Positions 6,829 to 11,874 of a stretch of 48,674 nt of DNA are shown here, one piece after another. The notes below the pieces were generated by a model. It did no database searches, was not told the origin of the DNA, and was given only the letters and a program-made list of their open reading frames with translations. This DNA comes from a virus. The translations under genes were made by a program, and so were the position numbers. The DNA is taken from positions 1 to 48,674 of the IMG/VR virus record IMGVR_UViG_3300008262_000142; one strand, given 5' to 3'. Each line of letters starts with the position of its first letter. Position 1 is the stretch's first letter.

Positions 6829-6938
6829 TAGTTATAACTCTCCTTGCAGTTAGTGCAAATTGAATGTAGTTTACAATAGCATGACTTAGCGTCAGGGCGT
6901 ATCATATCTGTTTCATAGTAGTCATCATAAAAATCCAT
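6828..6938 (-). CDS. Cys-rich miniprotein, 36 aa
   Basis: First gene of the GP88 operon, preceded by CAACGAAAGG. After an acidic aromatic N-terminus it contains CYCKLHSICTNC, four Cys and one His closely spaced, able to bind one zinc. Its TAA overlaps the GP88 start as TAATG. Too short for most gene finders, but promoter, leader and coupling all agree. Confidence 0.65.
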   Translation of the reverse strand: MDFYDDYYETDMIRPDAKSCYCKLHSICTNCKESYN

Positions 6939-6967
6939 GAGATGAGCCTTTCGTTGGTTGAATGGCA

Positions 6968-7032
6968 AGTATAGCAGACCCGACTGACATTATATGCAAC
7001 ACGCCCAAAATTCCAGGGTGATTTATATCACG
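6968..7032 (-). promoter_or_regulatory. early-type promoter with CRP-like site
   Basis: TGTCAG (6984-6989), 10 bp, TATACT (6968-6973). A weaker CRP-like palindrome GGTGA-N6-TCACG lies at 7017-7032, centred about 64 bp upstream of the predicted start near 6961; AAAATTCCAGGG adjoins it. Confidence 0.65.
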
Positions 7033-7052
7033 TCCTTAACGACACGCCCGAC

Positions 7053-7070
7053 CCCGCAGCTATGTGCGGG
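7053..7070 (-). terminator. GC-rich hairpin between operons
   Basis: CCCGCA and TGCGGG form a perfect 6-bp stem with a 6-base loop, 9 bp downstream of the minus-strand gene 7079-7210. On the minus strand no T tract follows. Equivalent hairpins occur in the other inter-operon gaps. Confidence 0.5.
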
Positions 7071-7078
7071 CTTTTGTG

Positions 7079-7210
7079 TCAAGTGTCAAATTTATTTTTA
7101 TGTTTGATCTTGCGTGTGTATTTTTTTTTATTACGAACAGGTTGCGCCGCATTACTGCGGCGCAATTCCTGAATTCGTTTTACTTTATCTCGAAGTGAAT
7201 TTTGGAACAT
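7079..7210 (-). CDS. very basic miniprotein, 43 aa
   Basis: The frame (MFQNSLRDKVKRIQEL...) has about 17 Lys/Arg residues, mostly in the C-terminal half (KKKYTRKIKHK), and GAGTGG before its ATG. It follows the 68-aa gene by 22 bp on the same strand. A nucleic-acid-binding role is plausible from charge alone. A perfect 9-bp inverted repeat (7142-7165) lies within it, encoding RRSNAAQ. Confidence 0.5.
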   Translation of the reverse strand: MFQNSLRDKVKRIQELRRSNAAQPVRNKKKYTRKIKHKNKFDT

Positions 7211-7232
7211 TGTATCCACTCGCTTCGTGAAA

Positions 7233-7439
7233 TCATTTTACTACGACCTTTCGTCCTGCACGATAAAAAACTTTTGTGTGACATTTGCCTGCTGGCGTGT
7301 AGAGATTAACAGTTGAGTATTCATCTGCAAAACCCCAATCGGTAAATAAGAAAAAGTTTTCCCATGCCCCGTATTCGTTTTCGTATTCAGCAGACCAATG
7401 CGGAGCATTTCCGTCATAAGCGCAAGTTATTTTATACAT
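7233..7439 (-). CDS. hypothetical protein, 68 aa
   Basis: Begins MYKITCAYDGNAPHWSAEYE and is rich in aromatic residues (ENFFLFTDWGF), suggesting a small beta-rich fold. The start overlaps the TAA of the upstream miniprotein as TAATG; a longer frame to 7481 lies inside that gene and is rejected. No family recognised. Confidence 0.65.
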   Translation of the reverse strand: MYKITCAYDGNAPHWSAEYENEYGAWENFFLFTDWGFADEYSTVNLYTPAGKCHTKVFYRAGRKVVVK

Positions 7440-7564
7440 TAGTTGTTCTCCAATTCTTCCACGCAATCGCATGGCTCGCAATCATAGTCATTATCATTAC
7501 CAAAAAAGATTATTCCGTATCCGTTACAATCTATACAATCTATTTTCATTACTGAGTTAATCAT
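7439..7564 (-). CDS. zinc-ribbon-like miniprotein, 41 aa
   Basis: Contains CIDCNGYG and CEPCDC, resembling half of a DnaJ-type CxxCxGxG zinc site. The start at 7564 is preceded by CAACGAAAGG, and its stop couples to the next gene by TAATG. Function unknown; a metal-bound adaptor or inhibitor peptide is possible. Confidence 0.65.
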   Translation of the reverse strand: MINSVMKIDCIDCNGYGIIFFGNDNDYDCEPCDCVEELENN

Positions 7565-7592
7565 AGTTTTCCTTTCGTTGTTGTTATTGCTT

Positions 7593-7614
7593 ATTATAGC
7601 CTAAGCCACTGACA
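7593..7614 (-). promoter_or_regulatory. early-type promoter without CRP-like site
   Basis: TGTCAG (7609-7614), 10 bp, TATAAT (7593-7598). It begins one base after the stop codon of the upstream gene, leaving no intergenic room for the palindrome. Confidence 0.7.
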
Positions 7615-7615
7615 T

Positions 7616-7759
7616 TTATTCGGCTTCGGGGCTAGTGAATAAGGCTCCCTCATTAAGTAGCCCTACCTCAATGTTAAAGAGTTCATCAGGGGTGGCTTCG
7701 GATAAATCTACCCAGCCTGCCCCGTCTTGATCAATTCTAAAAATTTCAATGTATCCCAT
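7616..7759 (-). CDS. hypothetical acidic protein, 47 aa
   Basis: MGYIEIFRIDQDGAGWVDLS and a short acidic C-terminus. It is coupled by TAATG to the upstream Cys-rich miniprotein. The composition suggests a soluble two-strand, one-helix fold. No family recognised. Confidence 0.6.
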   Translation of the reverse strand: MGYIEIFRIDQDGAGWVDLSEATPDELFNIEVGLLNEGALFTSPEAE

Positions 7760-7923
7760 TAGTGTTGTTCCTCGCAATTCTTTGAGTAATCAAATCCGCA
7801 AAAGTAGCAACCCATAAATTCTAGGTGTTCCTCGCAGTAATACTTAAATTGGCTCTCATCACAGCAAAAATGTTGCTCGTCCGAGATTTCATAAAAATCG
7901 GTTTTGTCGATTATGTTTAACAT
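7759..7923 (-). CDS. Cys-rich miniprotein, 54 aa
   Basis: Preceded by AAACGAAAGG and its own promoter (7953-7974). It contains HFCC, a lone Cys before EEH, GCYFCG and a final Cys, seven Cys or so with several His, so one or two zinc sites are likely. It is coupled to the next gene by TAATG. Confidence 0.65.
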   Translation of the reverse strand: MLNIIDKTDFYEISDEQHFCCDESQFKYYCEEHLEFMGCYFCGFDYSKNCEEQH

Positions 7924-7952
7924 CAGTTTCCCTTTCGTTTGTTTATTTAGTT

Positions 7953-7974
7953 ATTGTATCAGGTAGCACCGACA
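7953..7974 (-). promoter_or_regulatory. early-type promoter without CRP-like site
   Basis: TGTCGG (7969-7974), 10 bp, TACAAT (7953-7958), immediately after the stop of the upstream gene at 7977. Confidence 0.65.
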
Positions 7975-7976
7975 AA

Positions 7977-8189
7977 TTAGTCAGATGTTTTGACCGCTAA
8001 ATAGCGGTATGTATCTTTAAGATTTAGCGGGGCTGAATAATGAGGTCGCACCTGCACTTTGTAGGTATCTGCATTTGCATACCAGACATCATTATTTTTT
8101 TCTGCTGAGATAATTTCACCCTTTAATGATTTTGAGTGATAGGTCTTTCCTACAAGTAGGCTTTCGATAGTATAAACATTTGCGGACAT
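7977..8189 (-). CDS. hypothetical protein, 70 aa
   Basis: The protein begins MSANVYTIESLLVGKTYHS and appears beta-rich (GEIISAEK, VWYANA, YKVQVRPH), similar in feel to small SH3-like phage proteins that carry a 'V/LGKTY' start. The start at 8189 is fixed by AACGAAAGAAGG; the longer frame to 8306 runs through the promoter. Single-gene transcript. Confidence 0.65.
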   Translation of the reverse strand: MSANVYTIESLLVGKTYHSKSLKGEIISAEKNNDVWYANADTYKVQVRPHYSAPLNLKDTYRYLAVKTSD

Positions 8190-8221
8190 TAGTTGCCTTC
8201 TTTCGTTGTTGTTATAAGAGT

Positions 8222-8307
8222 ATTGTACCAGAACGCACCGACATAATCTAATTACTAGCCAGTAATTCCAAATAATGAGACGCTCAACCAATGTGATAAA
8301 TCTCACA
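8222..8307 (-). promoter_or_regulatory. early-type promoter with perfect CRP-like site
   Basis: TGTCGG (8238-8243), 10 bp, TACAAT (8222-8227). Perfect TGTGA-N6-TCACA at 8292-8307, centred about 84 bp upstream of the predicted start near 8215, followed by AAATTTCAGGGG. Confidence 0.75.
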
Positions 8308-8351
8308 AATTTCAGGGGATTTTATAACGACTTCATAACGACACGCCCGAC

Positions 8352-8369
8352 CCCGTGCATATGTGCGGG
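8352..8369 (-). terminator. GC-rich hairpin between operons
   Basis: CCCGTGCA and TGTGCGGG can pair over up to 8 positions with two wobbles. It lies about 35 bp after the stop of minus-strand gene 8404-8502 and is flanked by ACGACACGCC-type repeats. No T tract. Confidence 0.4.
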
Positions 8370-8403
8370 ACGCATCGCCTTTGTCAAGACGACGCGCCGC
8401 TAT

Positions 8404-8502
8404 CTATTGATAATCTTTTAGAATTTCCTCTAATTGATTTATTTGCTCATCGCTAAGATGATCTAATTGAATTGCTTTTTCAAATCCGAATAAATCGCTC
8501 AT
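8404..8502 (-). CDS. acidic helical miniprotein, 32 aa
   Basis: MSDLFGFEKAIQLDHLSDEQ followed by a helix to the end. The ATG overlaps the TGA of the upstream gene (ATGA). It is the last gene of the operon that begins at 9318. Short, but the overlap and acidic amphipathic helix support it. Confidence 0.5.
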   Translation of the reverse strand: MSDLFGFEKAIQLDHLSDEQINQLEEILKDYQ

Positions 8503-8693
8503 TCGTTTTCCATTTCTGCCAAATAATCTTCATGCTCTGCTAAACCAATTGCAAATGCTATTGGGTCACAACATTCTAAAATTTCGGCGGGGGTAAAAGT
8601 AGAGTATCCAATTTTTACATTAGGATAAACATCATTAAGTAAATCTATAAAGCTTTCTTTTGTTTCTATGTCTTTTTCTAATTGTGATTTCAT
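8499..8693 (-). CDS. hypothetical acidic protein, 64 aa
   Basis: Mostly helical, with YPNVKIGYSTFTPAEILECC in the middle. It couples to both neighbours by TAATG and ATGA overlaps. No family recognised; the CC pair is not a typical zinc site. Confidence 0.65.
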   Translation of the reverse strand: MKSQLEKDIETKESFIDLLNDVYPNVKIGYSTFTPAEILECCDPIAFAIGLAEHEDYLAEMENE

Positions 8694-8824
8694 TATTTAG
8701 CCTCCTCTAAGAATAAAGCGTACATTGGTGAACATGTTAAGCAAATTGGATACTCAAAACGGAAATCGAAAAAATCATCTTCCATGTTTACTGAGCATTC
8801 CTCGCAATAAGTTAAATCTTTCAT
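8693..8824 (-). CDS. zinc-ribbon-like miniprotein, 43 aa
   Basis: Two CxxC pairs (CEEC near residue 7 and CLTC near residue 28) with an acidic aromatic loop between them form a clear minimal zinc ribbon. GGAGG-like GAGGC precedes the ATG. Its TAA overlaps the next start as TAATG. Confidence 0.65.
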   Translation of the reverse strand: MKDLTYCEECSVNMEDDFFDFRFEYPICLTCSPMYALFLEEAK

Positions 8825-8826
8825 TG

Positions 8827-8964
8827 TTAAGCCTCCAATTGCTTATAGTCGATTACATGAAAGTCTAATTGTCTCTCAAGTGGCATAGCCTTTAGCCATG
8901 AGTAGGCAGACTCAAAATCATCTGCCTCTACATCTACAAATAACTCAAAATTAAAAATAGCCAT
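8827..8964 (-). CDS. hypothetical protein, 45 aa
   Basis: MAIFNFELFVDVEADDFESA suggests a ferredoxin-like strand-helix-strand fold. The start at 8964 is preferred over 9015 because GAGGAG lies ten bases upstream of it. It overlaps nothing but sits 1 to 2 bp from both neighbours in the operon. Confidence 0.6.
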   Translation of the reverse strand: MAIFNFELFVDVEADDFESAYSWLKAMPLERQLDFHVIDYKQLEA

Positions 8965-8965
8965 G

Positions 8966-9145
8966 TTACCAACACTCCTCACATGTAAATTTGGTAAAGT
9001 CTGCATCTTTTGCAAATACCTCTAAGTAATTATTCGCACAAATTGTGCATGATAGCAAATAAGTTTTTGCCTTTTGATACATGTATGGATTAGAGTTAGA
9101 TAACTCTCTATTCTCCAATACCTCTGATGAAATTAAAATGCTCAT
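8966..9145 (-). CDS. zinc-ribbon-like protein, 59 aa
   Basis: Contains CTIC and, 20 residues later, CEEC at the C-terminus, a typical treble-clef or zinc-ribbon spacing. The start overlaps the TGA of the upstream gene (ATGA). Function unknown. Confidence 0.6.
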   Translation of the reverse strand: MSILISSEVLENRELSNSNPYMYQKAKTYLLSCTICANNYLEVFAKDADFTKFTCEECW

Positions 9146-9318
9146 TTAGTCACATACCAATCTGTCCACATAGGTAAACGCTCTGGGTCATGGTCGCCAT
9201 AGTAGCGAGAGATGTTTTGTTCACAATCTTGGCAGAAAGTAAATTGCTCATCTCCAATTTCTGAGATAGCGGATTTCATAGGGTTATGCTCTACGCATAG
9301 TGTTGTGAGTGAGTTCAT
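9142..9318 (-). CDS. Cys/His miniprotein, 58 aa
   Basis: Contains CVEH and CQDC about 20 residues apart, a probable C-x2-H/C-x2-C zinc site, then an acidic aromatic tail (MWTDWYVTK). First gene of the operon, with AACGAAAGGGG before the ATG and the promoter at 9349-9370. Confidence 0.65.
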   Translation of the reverse strand: MNSLTTLCVEHNPMKSAISEIGDEQFTFCQDCEQNISRYYGDHDPERLPMWTDWYVTK

Positions 9319-9348
9319 GTGAACCCCTTTCGTTGTTGTTATAGTGGA

Positions 9349-9435
9349 ATTGTAGCATGACGGGCAGACATTTCTCTACCTACTAGCGAGTAAGTCCAAG
9401 ATGTGAGACGCTCAGCCTATGTGATACTAGTCACA
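9349..9435 (-). promoter_or_regulatory. early-type promoter with perfect CRP-like site
   Basis: TGTCTG (9365-9370), 10 bp, TACAAT (9349-9354). Perfect TGTGA-N6-TCACA at 9420-9435, centred about 85 bp upstream of the predicted start near 9342. This drives the six-gene zinc-miniprotein operon. Confidence 0.75.
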
Positions 9436-9518
9436 CGCAAATGTCCGATTTGTCCGTCAAATCGACACGCCGTAAAATTTTAGGGGATTTTATAACATGT
9501 TCATAACGACACGCCCGA

Positions 9519-9535
9519 CCCCGTGCTTTTGCGGG
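9519..9535 (-). terminator. GC-rich hairpins between operons
   Basis: CCCCGTGCTTTTGCGGG forms a short stem. Beside it GCTTGA...TCAAGC (about 9540-9556) makes a second stem, matching the paired hairpins of the other gaps. They follow the stop of the minus-strand gene 9571-9699. Confidence 0.4.
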
Positions 9536-9570
9536 CCAGCTTGATCTTGTCAAGCCGACACGCCGTTAGG

Positions 9571-9699
9571 CTAATGTGATTCTTGCCACAATTCACGCAT
9601 CTCCGCTATGAAGTCATGATAAACGATCCTCGCCATGTAGAGGGCGGGGATAGCGATAGATAGTTGCACTAGTGTAGTTAGTAGGCGATTAGTAGTCAT
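9571..9699 (-). CDS. membrane miniprotein, 42 aa
   Basis: MTTNRLLTTLVQLSIAIPAL continues as one hydrophobic helix, then a charged cytoplasmic-type tail (ARIVYHDFIAEMRELW). Coupled by TAATG to the upstream membrane miniprotein, so the two may act together. Function unknown. Confidence 0.6.
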   Translation of the reverse strand: MTTNRLLTTLVQLSIAIPALYMARIVYHDFIAEMRELWQESH

Positions 9700-9836
9700 T
9701 ACTTTACTCTCATTCTCTTATAAACCTTATACGCAATTAGCGCAATAGTAGCGGGGATAATTACTTGCCAAGATAAGGCGATATAGCAGACATAGGTATC
9801 AAACTCTAAGCCGTAGTCATTTAGTTCTAATGTCAT
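9699..9836 (-). CDS. membrane miniprotein, 45 aa
   Basis: An acidic N-terminus is followed by one membrane helix (ALSWQVIIPATIALIAY) and a basic tail (KVYKRMRVK), giving an outside-N, inside-C prediction by charge. TAATG overlaps on both sides couple it into a chain of small genes. Confidence 0.6.
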   Translation of the reverse strand: MTLELNDYGLEFDTYVCYIALSWQVIIPATIALIAYKVYKRMRVK

Positions 9837-9988
9837 TACTTTACCTCTACTCCTCTTACATTGTAGGTAAATCCTTTACCTAGTTTATTTAGTTCGGTCA
9901 TTACATTTAGTAATTCATCTGCGCTATTAGCCTTGTTATCTACTGATGACGATAAGCATCTGCGACATCTGATTGGATAGTATCCCAT
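9836..9988 (-). CDS. hypothetical protein, 50 aa (possible second half of a frameshifted gene)
   Basis: The frame starts MGYYPIRCRRCLSSS, with one CxxC, and ends with a coupled TAATG. No ribosome site precedes its ATG, and its first 49 bases overlap the 29-aa frame 9940-10029 in a different phase. A -1 shift near 9945-9950 would join the two into one protein of about 66 aa. It is either an overlapping gene or the 3' part of a broken or frameshifted one. Confidence 0.45.
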   Translation of the reverse strand: MGYYPIRCRRCLSSSVDNKANSADELLNVMTELNKLGKGFTYNVRGVEVK

Positions 9989-10029
9989 TTAGATACGCTA
10001 TTAGTTTGGTATGAGTATGCGTATGACAT
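9940..10029 (-). CDS. short peptide, 29 aa (possible first half of a frameshifted gene)
   Basis: AAGGAGG lies 8 bases before this ATG and the start overlaps the upstream TAA as TAATG, so initiation here is strongly supported. The frame (MSYAYSYQTNSVSKWD...) stops after 29 codons inside the overlapping 50-aa frame. See the neighbouring entry for the frameshift alternative. Confidence 0.5.
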   Translation of the reverse strand: MSYAYSYQTNSVSKWDTIQSDVADAYRHQ

Positions 10030-10121
10030 TACTTAGCCTCCTTAGTTAGTAGGGCTAGGGCTTGTGCAAGGCTTTCCTTGCGTTGCGCTTCTACAAGCGC
10101 CTTGTATTCGTCTAGTGTCAT
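10029..10121 (-). CDS. helical miniprotein, 30 aa
   Basis: MTLDEYKALVEAQRKESLAQ and on to the end is a single amphipathic helix. Preceded by AACGAAAGG and the promoter at 10155-10176; its 3' end carries the AAGGAGG for the next gene and a TAATG overlap. Possibly a leader-type coupling gene. Confidence 0.55.
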   Translation of the reverse strand: MTLDEYKALVEAQRKESLAQALALLTKEAK

Positions 10122-10154
10122 TTATTCTGACCTTTCGTTGTTGTTATAGTAGGA

Positions 10155-10220
10155 ATTATAGCGGATAGGGCTGACATTATCAACACGACACGCCTAGGCG
10201 TGTGTGTGACATGAGACACA
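10155..10220 (-). promoter_or_regulatory. early-type promoter with imperfect CRP-like site
   Basis: TGTCAG (10171-10176), 10 bp, TATAAT (10155-10160). A CRP-like TGTGA-N6-ACACA lies at 10205-10220, about 64 bp upstream of the predicted start, overlapping the end of the upstream gene. The perfect 16-bp palindrome ACACGCCTAGGCGTGT (10188-10203) adjoins it. Confidence 0.65.
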
Positions 10221-10352
10221 ATGAGCAGGGAGTCTAAAGAGATACTTTAGGAGAGCCTTACGCTCAGAGGTAGTCAATTCAGGGTGGTTAGATTTAACGC
10301 CACCATGTTGGTATTCATAGACGATTGCGTCTAGTGTTTTTTGAGTGAGCAT
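10194..10352 (-). CDS. Cys/His miniprotein, 52 aa
   Basis: Begins MLTQKTLDAIVYEYQHGG and ends HCVSCHTHA, a compact Cys/His cluster that could bind a metal. GAAAGGAG lies 8 bases before the ATG. It is the rightmost gene of the minus-strand early block and a single-gene transcript. Confidence 0.6.
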   Translation of the reverse strand: MLTQKTLDAIVYEYQHGGVKSNHPELTTSERKALLKYLFRLPAHCVSCHTHA

Positions 10353-10383
10353 TTAATTGCTCCTTTCTTTTTGTTATACCTTA

Positions 10384-10459
10384 AGCATAGCAGGGGGGAC
10401 TGACATTTATGCCCGTTTCTCGGGCGTGTCGTCAAAAAACTTTTGTGAGGTCCATCACA
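10384..10459 (-). promoter_or_regulatory. early-type promoter with perfect CRP-like site
   Basis: TGTCAG (10400-10405), 10 bp, TATGCT (10384-10389). TGTGA-N6-TCACA at 10444-10459, about 74 bp upstream of the predicted start near 10377. This is the outermost promoter of the left block; the remaining 140 bp to the divergent plus-strand promoter are AT-rich with no gene seen. Confidence 0.7.
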
Positions 10460-10574
10460 TTCACGCTTAAGCCCATAATTGTATGTGCGGACTATAGAGA
10501 CAAAACGGACATTTCAAATTCGTGTATCATACAAATTAAAAAAATATTAACATTTTATAGAATCTGAAATAGTA

Positions 10575-10597
10575 GTTGACTAGAATTATGCTATACT
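10575..10597 (+). promoter_or_regulatory. plus-strand leaderless promoter
   Basis: TTGACT (10576-10581) is followed by 10 bp and TATACT (10592-10597), the same unusual spacing as the minus-strand modules. The ATG at 10604 is 6 bases after the -10 box, so transcription is expected to start at the A of ATG. Confidence 0.6.
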
Positions 10598-10603
10598 GAT
10601 AAC

Positions 10604-10717
10604 ATGAAATGCAACTTCTGTGATAGACCAAAATACGTTGAGAGATTAAACTCAAAAGGCGTACTAGAAAACTTTTGCGTTATTTGCATCAATAAGCTAA
10701 TAAAGGGCGGGAAATGA
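10604..10717 (+). CDS. zinc-ribbon-like miniprotein, 37 aa
   Basis: Two CxxC pairs (CNFC at residue 3 and CVIC near residue 25) around a basic loop (DRPKYVERLNSKG) give a minimal zinc ribbon. It is apparently translated from a leaderless message. Its TGA overlaps the next ATG as ATGA. Confidence 0.65.
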   Translation: MKCNFCDRPKYVERLNSKGVLENFCVICINKLIKGGK

Positions 10718-10794
10718 AAACTCTTCTTTGGGTAGGTATTATATCGATCCTAGTATGTATATGCGGAATACTTCTGCAAGTCTATACAAACTAG
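10714..10794 (+). CDS. membrane miniprotein, 26 aa
   Basis: MKTLLWVGIISILVCICGIL and a short tail: one membrane helix and little else. GGGCGGG-AA precedes the ATG and the start overlaps the upstream stop. Its last base is the first base of the tRNA-Ile acceptor stem. Confidence 0.5.
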   Translation: MKTLLWVGIISILVCICGILLQVYTN

Positions 10795-10866
10795 GGGATA
10801 TAGCTTAATGGTGAAAGCACTTGTCTTATATACAATAGAGTCTGGGTTCAAATCCCAGTATCCCTA
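10794..10866 (+). tRNA. tRNA-Ile (anticodon TAT)
   Basis: Cloverleaf: acceptor GGGGATA with TATCCCT (first pair G-T), D stem GCTT/AAGC, anticodon stem CTTGT/ACAAT (outer pair mismatched) around CTTATAT (anticodon TAT), T arm CTGGG-TTCAAAT-CCCAG. CCA is not encoded. It reads ATA, which is frequent in the phage's AT-rich genes and typically rare in actinobacterial hosts. Confidence 0.85.
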
Positions 10867-10887
10867 CAATATCAAAATTACGCATGG

Positions 10888-10893
10888 TATAAT
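10888..10893 (+). promoter_or_regulatory. -10 box before the first oxygenase gene
   Basis: A perfect TATAAT preceded by CATGG, 34 bp before the ATG at 10927, with AAGGAG in the leader. No convincing -35 box is seen. Confidence 0.5.
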
Positions 10894-10926
10894 TATTTTA
10901 TAAATGACTTATTTAAGGAGAAATAA

Positions 10927-11847
10927 ATGCAATTAGAACCAATCTTGTTAGGCAAAGACATTTTGCTGTTTAAAAATGTTTTAAATAACCCAAAAGCAGT
11001 TTATGATTTTGTTTTAAAAACAAAAACTGAAAAAGACTTAAACTTTGGCGAGTGGAGCAAGTGGGGCAATATTGGTAGTTATTCAAAAGCATATCCACAA
11101 AATTCAGATGAATGGAAAGGGCTTTCAGATCAAAGCTCTAATATAGTTAAAGAGTGCATAGATATATTTTTTCAGGCTCTAAAGATATACAAGGACTCTT
11201 ACATGAACGAAGAGTACTTTAATATGCATCAATATCCTTTAAACTTTCCAACATCATATGAAGACTTATCCCTAAATAATCCAGAGAACTACTCTATGTC
11301 TGATCTTCCAATATTTGAGATTCCTACTACACAAGCTGGTAAGAACAAGTCCATGGATATACACCTTGATCGATCATTCTGGTACCAGGGTGGATCTAGA
11401 CATATATTTAATTTTAATATTTATATCAACGATGATTATGAGGGCGGAGAAATATTTTTTATTGATGTTGAAAATTCAGAAAAAAAGATTTACGTTGATC
11501 CAAACGGAAACCATATTGAATATTTGTTAGCAGATGAACCACTTACATATAGAATGGAAGCTGGAGATGCTATGTTATTTAGAACAGATGTTTATCATGG
11601 GGTTAAGCCAACTATTGGAAACAAATTTTATTTTAGACAATTTTTAGATGCACCAGAAACAGTAGAAATTCAAAATATAACTGCGGGAATGAATAGCGAA
11701 GAATTAGAACAGTTTAGAAAAAATTCTGAAACAGAAGGCAAATCAAAAATGTTTACTCCAGTGCTATTTGATTCCTTAGAAGATATTGATGTAAATTCCT
11801 ATAAAGATTGGCCAGGAATAAAAATGCCAATTCTTATAAGAAAGTAA
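10927..11847 (+). CDS. 2-oxoglutarate/Fe(II)-dependent oxygenase (prolyl-hydroxylase type), 306 aa
   Basis: The double-stranded beta-helix core carries the metal triad H146-x-D148 (HLDRSFW) and H224 (VYHGVKP), with K233/R237 placed to bind 2-oxoglutarate. The stretch YINDDYEGGEIFF is the signature shared by all eight oxygenases of this window and by the P4H-like 2OG-FeII_Oxy_3 family. The N-terminal 130 residues (FKNVLNNPKAVYDFVL, EWSKWGNIGSY) resemble those of the 33715 and 35288 genes. AAGGAG precedes the ATG by six bases. The substrate is unknown; a hydroxylase acting on a phage or host protein or a small molecule is possible. Confidence 0.88.
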   Translation: MQLEPILLGKDILLFKNVLNNPKAVYDFVLKTKTEKDLNFGEWSKWGNIGSYSKAYPQNSDEWKGLSDQSSNIVKECIDIFFQALKIYKDSYMNEEYFNMHQYPLNFPTSYEDLSLNNPENYSMSDLPIFEIPTTQAGKNKSMDIHLDRSFWYQGGSRHIFNFNIYINDDYEGGEIFFIDVENSEKKIYVDPNGNHIEYLLADEPLTYRMEAGDAMLFRTDVYHGVKPTIGNKFYFRQFLDAPETVEIQNITAGMNSEELEQFRKNSETEGKSKMFTPVLFDSLEDIDVNSYKDWPGIKMPILIRK

Positions 11848-11874
11848 TCATTTTATATTAAAGGAGAAACTAAA

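Noticed and set aside
5962-8400. TTGACA-N17 sigma-70 promoters in the inter-operon hairpins
   Set aside because: TTGACA occurs within the palindromes (about 5987, 7070, 8381, 9550), but the -10 positions (CATATA, ACATAT, AAAAGC) are poor; the hairpin reading is simpler.
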